NCBI GenBank assembly: GCA_001179505.1
Contig: CDMY01000603.1
Coordinates: 267,718 to 316,748, forward strand
Reading direction: 5' to 3'
DNA from: Vitrella brassicaformis
Lineage: Eukaryota; Sar; Vitrellaceae
DNA length: 49,031 nucleotides
Positions 22,101-33,471 of the stretch are shown in pieces (within the stretch, counting starts at the first letter, position 1; every line of letters starts with the position of its first letter). The position numbers and the translations under genes are program-made. The notes under the pieces were generated by a model. The model searched no databases, was not told the origin of the DNA, and worked only from the letters and a program-made list of their open reading frames with translations.

Positions 22101-24319
22101 TGCGTCCTCGGCGTCTAGTGGCGGTGGTGGTGTGGGTGTTGATGAGTGTCTGCCCCTGGAGGAGCGGTGGCTTATGAGCGGGGAGAGCTTCTACTGCCTT
22201 ATGCGGTTCTACCAGATTCTCTACGAGCGGCTCAAGAAGGTGCGCTGCGGTCCCTCCCTCTGCTCTGTGTGCGGTTGGGTGCGGTGTGCGGTGTATGGGA
22301 GGGGACGGACACAGAGGCGTGTGTGTGTGTGTGTGCATGTGTGTGTGCAGGCGAAGGCTGTGATGGAGACGCACGTAGACGACGCCGCGGCCCGACGAAT
22401 GAAGTTCTCGCCCACGCCGTCTGAGACAGAGGAGGTGGGTGGGGTGCGTGTCGCGACGGACGCTTCCATACGTGTGATGCGATGAATGCCATTCATGTCG
22501 TCATGTGATGTGATGCATTCATGTGGAACATGTCGTCATGTGTGTGGTTGTGTCCACCACAGAAGTTGGACTACGATTGGGTCAAGAACACGGTGTATGC
22601 GCTCATCAACAACGAGATCGACATCAGTGCATACGAAGATGACCTCAGGCACACGAATACACTCACACACACATTGGATTGGCCTATAGCTATGTGTGGA
22701 GACAGACGAGACAGGCATTTGCATTGCTACGTCCCCATTGGCATGTGATGTGATGTGGCGTATCTCTCTCTGGGTATGGTGTGCTATGCTGTGCAGGAAG
22801 GCGATGGGCACAGAGGCCTACAGCCTCTTCACCGTGGACAAACTGCTCTCGCAGGTGAGTGAAACGGATACAGACATGTGAGGAACCTGTGTGTGTATGG
22901 CGCTGTGTCTGTGTCTGTGTGCATTCAGATGGTGAAGCTGCTGCAGGGGATGGTGAACGACCCCAACACACTGAGGATCGCATCGCTCTATCTCGCTTAC
23001 AGAGACAGTAAGTATGCCATTCTCCTTCCCCCATCTCCCAATACACACCCATGTGTGTGTGTGTGTCTGGCCCGTCACCCGTCAGTTCTGACGACCCGCG
23101 CGGCGGTCGACTCCTATGAGAAGGAGTGCAGAACCATCGTCGGGTGAGCCCTGCTGTGCTGCAACTTCCGTCATAATCCAGCGATACATCCACCACACAT
23201 CCAGCTGTGTATGTCTTGTATGTGTTGTGTGTCTCCTCTCCTCTCTGTCAGTGATGCCATGCACTTCCGCATTCGGTGGGACCTGAGGAGCCGCGAGCTG
23301 ACCATCAGGATGGTCACACCTGCGGACTACTGGCACACCACACCACCAGAGGTGGGTGCGTTGGGAAGCATTGCAATCGTCGGGGAGAGGAGGCCCATCA
23401 ATTTGTTGTGTGGATTTGGTGTTGTGGTGTGTAGGATCGTCCGGTGATGACAGCGTGTGACGGCGAGGTGCTCAAGTACTGCCTGAGCTACATGGGGCCA
23501 TACACGCTCGTCTCCGACCACATCAACTTCGCCACACAAATACCCGACCCCAGACATGCAGTAAGGTCCACAGACAGAGAGAGAGAGCCTGGCCTGCCCT
23601 GACTGACACCCATATTATCTCCCTCCCTCCCTGCAGACGGCTGCAATAGTGCCGTATGTGGGAGAGCTTGCTGGCGACAGGCCTGTGCGCTTCCTCAGAA
23701 GGTCAGCCTGTCCACAATGGGCCAATGGGACCATGGCCCATATCCATTGCACTTAGTTGCTCGTTGGCTGGTGTAGGAATCGTCGCCGCGTGCGTCGTCG
23801 TGACGGCGACTACCCGCCCCGTTCGGACAGCGCCGTCCCGCCCGCCAAGGAGAGGCGGCACCACTACAAAGACGCCAACATCGCCATGCACAACGGACTC
23901 TGCTGCAGGGTAACACACATCACATTCATTGATGAGCAATGTAATGCTCCACCCATCTGTGTGTGCATGTTGGAATGGTTTGGTCTGTTTTGGTTTGGTA
24001 TGGCATAAAGATGCCGCTGCATTCCTACCGGCTGGCGTATGTGCCCAACACCCACGACGTGCTCCTCAGACCCAGACATCGCAAGCGAGCCGTAAGCCGA
24101 CCGACCCGACACACACGCCGTCCCGTCCACCTTGGAAGCCACCCTCCCTGTTCATGTCATGTGTGGGGGCAGGCGGAGCGCGGTGCGGCGGGTGAGGCGA
24201 AGAGGCTGCGGCGGTTCCAGCACTGGCTGAGCATGCGGCTGGTCGACGCGGAGAGGCAGCCGTTCCTCAGACCTATAGTGCCCATCAAGGAGGAGGCCGA
24301 CACCACCATGAGAGACTGA
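16196..24319 (+). CDS. SIN3: SIN3 family transcriptional corepressor
   Basis: Scaffold of the SIN3-histone deacetylase complex, nuclear. The start [11 protein letters not shown] is at 16196 and the stop at 24317-24319, with about 40 exons. PAH1 has [13 protein letters not shown] and [19 protein letters not shown]. An Ala/Ser tract follows (16615-16710). PAH2 has [26 protein letters not shown] and [15 protein letters not shown]. The HDAC-interaction region (18340-19850) contains [48 protein letters not shown] and [17 protein letters not shown]. The SIN3 C-terminal domain (21820-23010) has RLMSGE-like [36 protein letters not shown] and [19 protein letters not shown]. Only two PAH domains are visible, where animals and fungi have three or four. 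Ala-rich and Pro-rich linkers separate the domains. Confidence 0.9.
19319..19342. repeat. (TGTC)n tract at a SIN3 3' splice site
   Basis: A TGTC repeat directly precedes the CAG acceptor of the exon at 19345, where it stands in for a polypyrimidine tract. Confidence 0.85.
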
Positions 24320-25352
24320 CTGAGATGGTGCATCGTCCCTTTCGGGCCAGTCTTCCCCTCCCTCTTCGCTCCCTTGTCTGTCTGTCTGTCTGTGTAACTG
24401 ATGGAGGGGCCAACCAATCAACCAGTCAGTGTGTGCGGTGGGGGCCACGTGGGATTGGGAATGTGTACACACCAATGTGTCACGTACACACACGGGGGCG
24501 GGAAGGACATTTTTTTGACGTGACGTCCGGGCGGCTGGAGGGATGGTTGGTTGGTTGGTCTGGTGGCTGCGTACTATCTAAGGGGATAATTCGATGGATG
24601 CCTGGATGGGGGTGGGGGGGTGTCTGTCTGTCTGTCTGTCTGACTTCCTTCCCTAGTATCTTGTACACAGCCAGCAAGCAAGCCTTTCAATCAATGGAAT
24701 GGCCGTCTGCTGCTATCGCTCGCTGCCGCCTGCCGCACAACCCGACTCACCCACCCACCCACCCCACCCATGCGATCCGTGTGTGTGACGTCATGTGGGT
24801 CTGTCTTGTGGGGTGTCAGGTGCTGTCAGGTACGTGGGCGCCTACTATTCTATTCCAACAGAATCCTGATTTGACGAGTGACAACTGACTGACTCGCTTC
24901 TCCTGCCTGCCTGCCTGCCTGCCTGCCTGCGTGCTCGACTCTCCCGTAAGTACTTACACGAGTACGTACGATTCGACAATTCGTTGATTGATATCGCTCC
25001 ACTACTATAGAGAGAGTCGTGTAAGTCATATCAGCTGACCGTTTGTGTACCGACCCCATCCCATCCCTCACTCACCCTCACCCACTCACACCCATCCTGG
25101 ATACCCCACCCGCACACCCACACTCGATCATGCCATGCCATGCAGCCTGGCCTGATCCATGGATGTGATCCCTCGCTCAGTCAGTCAGTCAGTCGGTCAG
25201 TCCTTCTCCCGTATGTCTCCACTCTTGTCTGTCTGTCTCTTGTGTGTCCGTCCGGTCCGGTCTATTCTACAGCCATCCAAGATGCACGAACCGACCGACA
25301 CTTCTCCTCTCTCTTCTCCCTCCTGTCTCATTCGCTTATTCACTTGGATCAC
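24320..25352. other. 1 kb intergenic, convergent 3' ends
   Basis: Between the 3' ends of SIN3 and the kinase gene. It holds (TGTC)n near 24620, (CTGC)7 at 24903-24930 and a perfect palindrome GTAAGTACTTAC at 24946-24957. No coding or RNA gene that I can support. Confidence 0.5.
24903..24930. repeat. (CTGC)7 microsatellite
   Basis: Seven uninterrupted CTGC units in the intergenic region. Confidence 0.95.
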
Positions 25353-27307
25353 TCACTGACAGGGCCTGCTGCCGTCTCCCTCTCCCCCTCCCCCTCCACC
25401 TCCCCATGTGGGTGCGTGCTGGCTCATCGGCGAGAGGGCAGACACGGAGCTCTCCTCACGCCGCCCACCAGCTCCAACCACAGCATCGCCATGACCGGCA
25501 GCAGCACACTCGCCTTGAAACCAGCGGTGGCTCAAGGCAGCTTGGGCTGATGAACAGATGACGCACATACGGTGGGTGGGTGTGGTATTTATTGGTTGTG
25601 TCGCCTCGCCCCGCCCACCTGATGGGCATCTGCGGTGTGTGGGGACGGCAAGGAGGGACTGCACGAGGTCGGACGCATCGGGGAAACGCGCCATCACGTC
25701 AGGACGGAAGACAGGACCCTGAGAGAGAGAGTGGGAGAGAGACATATGCGTGGGCTTACCTACAGGGTCCACCCCCACCCTGGCAGGCACATACCTTCTT
25801 TACCACCTCCAGGCAGTCCTGGAAAGTTCCATCGTTGCACTGCGACCTGCATCGCATCCACACGCACAGCCAACTGACTGACTGGGCTTAATTATGCTCC
25901 TAGGTCGGTGTCCCCTTGTCTGTCTTTCTCGCGTACTTACAGGTCAAAGGGGAAGTGGCCGTCCATCAAGATGTACCTGCAGTGACCAGGGACGAAGGAA
26001 AGAAGCCACACAGGAATGTGATGTGTGTATGCAGGGAGGGCTTTTGGTCCTGTGTGCTGGCTGGCTGTCTGGCTGCCCACAGAATGACGCCACACTGCCA
26101 GAGGTCTGTCTGGACAGAATAGCGGCCGCGAAACGCCTCAGGCGCCTGCACACACACACACACACACGCGCACACACAGAGCAAATCCCTCCTAACTGTG
26201 CCCACATACCCCAGCCATCTCACTGCCGACTTACGTTGTATTCCTTTGTGCCGACGATCTGCACGTGTCCGCGGTGTATTGGTGTGGGCGGCTCCCGTCT
26301 GTCGAGCAGGAGGGCCAGGTCGAAGTCGATGAGCACCACGCGCCCGTCGGCTGTCGGGCGCGCGTCGTAGATGATGTTGTCCAACTTAATCTACCGGTAG
26401 GACACACAGATGTAGCAAAAACACTCGTATCTATGTCGCTATGTGTGTGTGTTGCCGTATACATCTCGGTGAACGACCTGAGAGCAGGAAGGACCGAAGG
26501 AGACACACAGTGGCTTGGCTGTGTCTCTGTGTGTCTGTGCCGTGTGGTGTAAGCGTGAATGCGTTCGTGCGCTGCGAGCGCACGTTGTGTCTGTGTAGGT
26601 GGTCAACTGCTCGTAGCAGCTGGCACATGATATTCCGCACATGCGATTCAGGAATCGTAGACGGCGTGAACTGCAACACAAACTCAACCTGAACACGCAG
26701 AGCACACACACGTGACGCCCTCCCACAGCACACACACATTGGACTGTCCACTCGGCCCATCCGACCAGGTCGGTGCCGCTGCACTTCTCCATGACGGCGT
26801 GGAAGGCCTGGCCGTTCTCGTACACGCCGTGCAGCTGCACCACGTTGGGGTGCGGCGCCCTGCCAAGCCGCTCGTATATCATGCGAAAGTACGACTGGTC
26901 AACGATGGAACTGACGCAATCCCACACACACACGCAAACACACGCACCGTCCGTCACAGGATGCCTGCCTTGCTTGTGTCTTGCTGTCTCACTGACTGAC
27001 ATGAGGCGGCTCTTGGCCACGACCTTGACCGCCAGCTCTGGAGCGTCCGATGCGTCAAGAGGGGTCGCGGCGTGCACTGCGGCCATGCTGACAAGCATGA
27101 CGATAGACAATTAATTGGGGGCCTGCCTGCCATGTCCGTTTGGTGTCGTCATGGTGGACGCTTACAATCCCTTGCCGATTTTGCCCTTCAGGCGGTAGCG
27201 GGACTCGATGCAGTCGATCTGCTGGATGCGGAACGACGGCACACGCTGATCGAAGCGATCACGATCACGACTCGACAACAAACTCACCACAGACGCACCC
27301 TCTACAA

Positions 27308-27338
<31 letters not shown>

Positions 27339-28032
27339 ATACACACTCAGCTTTCTCCCTTCCTACCTACCTACCCTGGCCCACAGAGAGGCGCCCCATC
27401 TGCATGGCGAACCCCCTGCTCCTCGCCACGTCAAACCCCACCCCCATCCCCGCCGTCCGCCTCTCGCCCTGACACGCATGGGAGATCCCCCCAGCCGACC
27501 CGAAAAAGCGATGAGCCCCCTGGCCCCACGACCCGCCGGGCAGCACGATGCCGCCATGCATATGCACATGCGGGGGGAACGCGAAAGCGGCATAGCCATG
27601 CTGGCTCGGTGAGGTGGTCTGTGATGGCGATGATGGTCCAGCCCCGCTGGCAGCCCCTGGCAGTCCCCACTGCTGCAGCTGCCCCGGTGCCAGCTGGTGT
27701 TGTCCAGGATGCCTCTCAGGCCTCTCGGGCTTGTGCTGGTGGTCCTCGGATGGCAGCGATACGTCAGAGTCGAAGGACGCGCAGTCTCTCGCATCGCCGG
27801 GCGGCTGCCGAAGGTACGGGTGCGCATGTGGGCGGGGGTGGAAGCTTATCGGCTCTCGAGGTTGCGGTGGGTGACCGTGGCCTCTGTGCCCATTGCGGCG
27901 GCCGTGCGGGTGGGGTTTGCGCTGCCGCTTCTTCTTGCTGGGCTGCTGCAGCTCCGTATCGCCCTCCTCGGTCGGGCTGAGCGCTCTTTTGCCGTCGAAA
28001 TGGGCTGAATCATCCTCGCGAGGGTTCTGCAT
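25353..28032 (-). CDS. Ser/Thr protein kinase with DFD motif and long N-terminal extension
   Basis: The start MQNPREDDS is at 28030-28032 and the stop at 25353-25355. The first exon encodes about 220 residues rich in Pro, His, Gln and Gly with no domain; a nuclear signal is possible (KKKRQRK). The kinase domain is spread over small exons. The Gly loop region is RLKGKIGKG, and AVKVVAK holds the catalytic Lys. HPNVVQLHGVYEN, the catalytic loop VVHRD followed by KLDNI, and GTKEYNAPEAFRG with TDLWQCGVILW follow. MDGHFPFDL and LSHRWFQG close the domain. The metal-binding DFG is replaced by DFD (LIDFDLALLL); the other catalytic residues are present, so it is probably active. Overall it is closest to the CAMK-like group. 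No EF-hands follow, so it is not a CDPK. The tail is Gly/Ser rich. Confidence 0.82.
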
Positions 28033-28421
28033 GGCCGTATGTCAGATGTATAGAGGAAGAGCAGGGCTATCTGGGATCATGGGAAAGGCGTCCGGTGCCG
28101 CTAGGTTGGCTTGAAAGGGGGGCCAATCGGCATGGAGAAAAGTGAAAAAGAATCGGTCAACGAACGAAGGGGGGGAGGTGGGGCAACGAACTAGGGAAAT
28201 GCGAACACGCAGGCCGGGGTATCGCACAACGACTCGCCCTCGTAAATTTCGAATGCGTCGGCTTCGACAGTCGACACTTACATCTAGTGCCTGCATGCAC
28301 TCATGGATCTTCCATCATGTGACCACAAAAGTCGATCACGGTGCCAACACTACCACCCTCTCAGACCCATCCCTCCCTTCCATCGGTATACATATCATAA
28401 TTATCCGGTGTGTATATTTGT
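28033..28421. promoter_or_regulatory. intergenic, 5' region of the kinase gene
   Basis: 389 bp between two minus-strand genes. It holds the kinase 5' UTR/promoter and the 3' UTR of the coiled-coil gene. It is less repeat-rich than the introns, and I see no clear motif. Confidence 0.4.
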
Positions 28422-31400
28422 CTACATCCCGTTCTGCCCGTCCGCCCCATGCCCCTCCTCCGCTTCTGCCCCCTGCACATACGCAAAGGCAGCAAACAAA
28501 ATACGATGGTGTGCACAGGCGACCGTCTGCCTGCACCACACACTGACCTCTGCGTCGGTGGTGTGCGTCCGGATCCCGTCGGCCTCCCCTGCTGCAGGGG
28601 GCGATGCATGCGCGTGTGTCGGCTGCTCTGCCCCGATGCGGTGGATGGGAGGATGGCCGACGTACTGGCTGAGCAGCCCTCGACTCAGCACTCCCCGCAT
28701 CAACTGCAGGGAGGGAGCAAAGAAGCGGAGACACTTGCGTGCTACCTACCGGGAGTGGAGTGTGTGTACGCTGGTTGGTTACCAGGGGGCTGTTTCGCGC
28801 AACAGCCGCAGTATTGTATGTGTGTGATGGCTGCAGCAGGCCGGTGCTGGCGGACGGTGTGGGTCCACGCGGCAACGGCGGAGGGTAGCAGCTCTTGTGT
28901 TGCTGCTGCTGCTGCTGGTGGGGCTGCTGGTGGGGCTGCTGCTGCTGCTGTTGGTATTGGTATTGGTTCTCGGCCCCGCTGCCATCCCCACCGTGCCCCA
29001 GTGGCACTGGCAGGGTGTCAATGGGCGACTGTGCGAGAGATGTCACGGGTGAGACCACCGTCCCACCCTCCTGGCTGGCCTTGCGGATCCGAATCGACTC
29101 GAGACGCTGGAAATATGCCGCCTCCTGCACATCCATCGGGAGAGACACACACAGAGAGAAAGGGTGTGGTGTGTGGGGAGGGGAGGACGGGTGGGATGGG
29201 ATGGGTGTGTGGGAATGGGAAGGGGCGGCACCTCACCTGTCGGGTGAGGTCATCTAGTTCCTCAAGGGTGAGGTTCTCCAACTCCTCAATGGGCACCTGG
29301 TGGACAGCACAGCACATACATAGGATTGAAATGAATGCATCAGTCAGTCAGTCAGTCAGTCAGTCAACACACAAATCGTAAGTATGTCTGTGTTTGTGTG
29401 TATGTCGGCGCTCTCTCTGTCTTGTTTTGTCTTCTTGCCTTTTCCCCCGTCGGTGTCTGCCTGCCGAGACCAGACATAGAGCGGACACGCCCCACGCCCA
29501 CCACACCATCTGCACACAAGCAGATACATACGCAGCCAGGCACACCCACACCGGCACATGTGCATCAGTCAGTAGGCACGTGTCGTATGCACCACTTCAT
29601 GTCCGTGTCGTACCGTCCTTCCGTGCAGGAGCGGGAGCAGCCTTGAGCGAGCGGTTGCGGGCGCGGCCGGTCGGGAGACCCTCTGGGTCAAAGCGACAGC
29701 CGCATGATCATGAACACACGTATGTATTCTGTGTCTCGTCACATGCCACTGACCAGGCCGTTTGGGTGGCGGACCCCTGCTGCTGCTGGCGATCGAGCCC
29801 CCCTCGCCGCAACGGGAAGACGTCGTCGACATCTGACCTCAACAGAACACGCCATGCACCACACATGGCCACACATCCCATCACACATGCACATCACACC
29901 CATTCCCCCCTCCAGACGAGACGCCCACCCACCCCACCCGTGTGAGGGATCGTGCGCTCTGGACGCTCTGCAGCTCCTGCTCGGTCTCACGCTGGTGCGC
30001 CTGCGAATTCTGCAACCATGCACGCACGGCAAACAAGAAGGGCAAAAAAGGTACGACAACGACTCATGGTCGGTCAATATTGGACATACCCATGCCACAC
30101 CCCCCACACCCACCGACCTGTAGCCTTTCGATCCAGAGCAGCTCCTCCGCCTCGGCGTTGCGAATGACCTGAGATAAACCGCTGCACACACAAGTGGAGC
30201 ATTTCAGGAGGGCATGGTCGCAGAGGGAGTACTTTTGGCTCTCTCCCTTGCTCTTTTACATCATTTCGTCGTGCAGCTGGTGGCACTTGGTCGTGTTCTC
30301 GAGGCGCTTCTCGGTGTCACGCACCTCCTGATATACACACAACACAGGCAGGACAAGACAACACAAGGCAGGCGGCGTTCCTCCCGTTTTTGTTTCCCAA
30401 TTTGTGTGTGTGTGTGTGTGTGTACCTTACCCTTTTCTGGCTGTTCTCCAGGCGTTTGGCCTCGTGCTGGCACTTGATGGTGTAGATACCTGCGGCACAC
30501 AGACAGAACACAATACGCACACATGGAATGTGCGGTGCGCACGAGGCATTCGTCCATCCATCCGTCCATCCGTCCGTCCACGAGTCCACGAGTGCTTACG
30601 GTTAGCGTTGAGCATCTGCTGGTACTTCTTGACCTCGTCCATCTGGCTCGCCAAACGCTGCGCGGAACAAGAAACCCATGAACCATATATACACACACCA
30701 CAGATTGCATGAGTTCGTCCCTCCCTCCTTTGTGATAGTGCGTGCCTTAGTTTCCTCCCGCAGCCGCGTCCCGTGCTCGATACGATCCATCATAGCAGCG
30801 TGCCTTTTCTCCTGCACGCACAAGTAAATCGACGGGAAATCATGTGTGCCAAGGCGGCCCTTGATCCCTCTCGTCTGTGTATGTGTGTGTGTGTGTGTGT
30901 GTGCAGTTGGCTCGCTCACATATATGCGGGCGTGCAGCTGCTGTCGGTCCATCAGCGCCTTCTGCCGACGACGCGCCTCGTTCTCGGCCTTCTCATCCAA
31001 ACGCTGACACATGCATGGCACACACACGATGGATGGAAGACCACCACACGCACGCACACACTCCCACACAGACATACATAGATGCATGGATTTTGGTGCG
31101 ATGGATGGAGTGGCGTGCATACGATACGCACCATCTGGTGCTCCTGGATCTTGGTGTCTCTGACGCTGGCGGTCTCCGTGAACGAACCCACCCGCTTGGT
31201 GTTCTCATTAGCCTTACGATTGGCCTTCTCGTCAGCAGCCTGATCGCACACACACAAAATTCCACAACGCAACACATGCAGCACAGAATTGGGCATGAGC
31301 CGTCAGAAACCGGCATCATGGTTTGCTGATATTTGCTGACCTTGAGCCGGTTGATGCGGTTGACGATGCACTGGAACCTGTCGGCCATGAGTTTCCTCTG

Positions 31401-31700
31401 CTTACCCAGCCGGTTCACCTCCAACACGCTACCCTGCCGCCCCGCACCCGCCACGGACGACTCCGCCGTGGCGCCCTCATGCTCGTATGCACCCTCACCC
31501 TCCTCGTAGGCGTATGCATCCACTACACCCTCCTGCTGCTGATGCTGATGCTGATGCATCCCGACCACTCCCTCTCCCTCCCCAGGCTGCGAATCGAGCA
31601 TCTGCAGATACCGCTGGTAGTGCTGAGGCGTCATGCGCTGATGGAGGGGCGGCAAGTCGGTGGTGCCCTTGGGCTGCCCAGAAGGCTCCTCCGCAGACAT
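28422..31700 (-). CDS. coiled-coil protein with Gln-rich tail
   Basis: The start MSAEEPSGQPKGTTD is at 31698-31700 and the stop at 28422-28424, with about 13 exons. After an acidic, His/Gln-containing N-terminus, five or six successive exons encode charged heptad-like helices. Examples are NRLGKQRKLMADRFQ, AADEKANRKANENTKR, RLDEKAENEARRRQKALMD, EKRHAAMMDRIEHGTRL, RLASQMDEVKKYQQ, HEAKRLENSQKR and EVRDTEKRLENTTK. A short acidic helix EELENLTLEELDDLTRQ comes next, then a Gln/His/Pro tract (near 28960-28890) and a basic tail. No enzyme motif or membrane segment. It is most like a structural protein of the axoneme, basal body or cortex, which is inference from composition only. Its start lies 95 bp from the divergent kringle gene. 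The final exon's frame follows from an in-phase splice to LMRGVLSRG. Confidence 0.6.
29341..29366. repeat. (CAGT)6 microsatellite in an intron
   Basis: Six CAGT units lie in an intron of the coiled-coil gene. Confidence 0.95.
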
Positions 31701-31795
31701 GGTATGGTGAGATCTGCGGGGAGAAGGCCAGAAAAGGCCGAAAAGCCTTACAAAAAGACCGCCCCCGATCAACACGATTTACAGGGCGACACGGG
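31701..31795. promoter_or_regulatory. 95 bp divergent promoter, coiled-coil / kringle genes
   Basis: The shortest divergent spacing in the window. It contains GGCCAGAAAAGGCCGAAAAGCC (a GGCC...GGCC repeat) near 31727-31748, and it lacks the GCAAA motif of the other gaps. Confidence 0.5.
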
Positions 31796-32681
31796 ATGGT
31801 CTTCCTGCTGATTCTGGCGCCTTTTGTGGCCATTGCCGTGGCCAAAGGTGGCCCTCTCTCGGTACGTATACGTATCACTGCCAAGAACACGTTCTGGCCA
31901 TTGGCTGCATTGCAGCTTACGACTGCTACAAGGCGGAGGACAAGGGCGTCAGCTACCGCGGCCACCACGACCACACCCTCAGCGGACGAGCATGCCAAAA
32001 GGTGCGCTGCAATGGCATTATAATGCAATGTGTTGATGACGATGATCTATCATGACATTCAGTGGACCGAGGCGGTTCCGCACCAGATCCCCGAGCAGAT
32101 GAGCACCGCATCGGAGTCGGGTGTGGGCAACCATGCTTTCTGCCGCAACCCTGATCCCTCCGCCCACGACAGGCCCTGGTGCCATACCGTCGACCCCGAC
32201 ACGCCCACGGAGGACTGCGACGTTCCCATCTGCAAAGGTGGCAGGGAGGGAGGGAGACAGATAGTGCAGTACGGTGTTGTTTTGTTTGGATCGGCCAGAC
32301 ACGTCAGACACGTACAGTGAGGACGCGGAGGGGACCAAGGCGTACATGGGGCACACAGTCGACTGCAACTGCGGATCGGACAAAACCGGTAGGTACGCCA
32401 CTGAATGCATTCGTCAGGGGAAAACACGGAGAGGCGCCCTCACTGACATGTCTCCTCCCTCTGTGCTGCGTGCTGTGTGCATGCTCCAGGTGCTGGCCCG
32501 TGGTCAGGCGTCTTGACGCAGATGCGGCGAAAGCGCCATGCCAAAGGCAGCAGAGGGCTCCAGGTAGGTACACATGCACACGCTCACACCATCACACCAT
32601 CATGAATTGCGTGCCGTGGAATGCCTTCATGTGTGTTGGCAGGCGGGAGACGGAGGAGACGATTGCGACTGCATAGACTGA
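31796..32681 (+). CDS. secreted single-kringle protein
   Basis: Six exons join in frame: 31796-31847, 31916-32001, 32063-32237, 32299-32388, 32490-32563 and 32643-32681, giving 171 residues. A signal peptide opens the protein (MVFLLILAPFVAIAVAK, cleavage near AVA/K). A single kringle follows immediately with all six cysteines in the right order: DCYKAEDKGVSYRG, GRACQKW, NHAFCRNPD, PWCHT, EDCDVPIC. The C-terminal 70 residues are acidic and then basic (MRRKRHAKG, a furin-type site), with two CxC clusters (DCNCGSD, DCDCID). Kringles are about 80-residue disulfide modules for protein binding, best known from animal blood proteases; no protease domain is attached here. A role in the extracellular matrix, cell wall or adhesion is inference. 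Exon 1 must end at AAAG/GTGGCC for the kringle frame to be kept. Confidence 0.85.
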
Positions 32682-33471
32682 CTAGTCAGTCAACGTGGCC
32701 AAGCCGGCTGGCAGTCCCTTCCTCCCTCTATCCACCTGTCTAGCTAGCTTAATAGATGGCTCACACTAGGCACTGACTGGCTGCATGGCTGTCAGCAGAA
32801 CAGACCAGACCGATGCGCGTGTTGTGTTGAGTGGTGACCTCTGACAATGGATCGATCGCACGTACACGCAGGCAGTAGAAGCGGTTGACGCAATACGCAA
32901 AGAGGAGGTCTTACGTACTTACTTAGCAGAAACAGGCGGACCATCCAGCACCCAGCCACCCAGGCACCCCGAGCCGCCGGCCATCTATGCGAGCGAGTGT
33001 GTGGAAAAATCGCGCAGCTCAACCAAACCACAGCAGGCAGGCCGCCAGGCACCACACACGGGCACAACACACACACACACACCCCATCCTTCATCCCTCG
33101 TCAGTCAGCCCTTTAGCAAGAAATGAGGGTGTACCCCGCCATGGATGCAGCAAATCAGGAAAACGCATGTGTGCGTCGCTGCACACAGACAAACAGCCAG
33201 TCTGGACGGGCAGACAGGGACCACACGAAATGCTCGCTCCACACAAGACAAATCAATGTCCACTTTCCATGCCGTCCCACTGTGTCTGACGGGCGCGGTT
33301 GCCACCGCCGATTGCCACGTAAGGGTGTCCGCCTGGTGCTCAGACAGACACTCTGGCGTTGGCTGAGGCGGATTGAACCACACTCATCAATCACACCAAT
33401 GGGATGGATCGAAACGGCAGCAGCTAGTTATACTCATCTGTGCTATCTATGGTCTGGTATGGCACCTCAGG
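32682..33471. other. intergenic with dispersed-repeat copy A
   Basis: Convergent 3' ends of the kringle and DapA genes. The only feature is the repeat at 33293-33388, which matches 36419-36515. Confidence 0.5.
33293..33388 (+). repeat. dispersed direct repeat, copy A
   Basis: Bases 33293-33353 match 36419-36479 with only four mismatches. After about 20 diverged bases, AACCACACTCATC is again shared. Both copies have the same orientation and flank the DapA / CoA-binding gene pair. This is not a microsatellite. Confidence 0.85.

Noticed and set aside
24946-24957. Palindrome GTAAGTACTTAC as a binding site
   Set aside because: A single 12-base palindrome in a 1 kb spacer at two 3' ends; nothing supports a function.
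29341-29366. Regular short repeats that might suggest a CRISPR array
   Set aside because: Pure tetranucleotide microsatellites with no spacers, in a eukaryotic intron.
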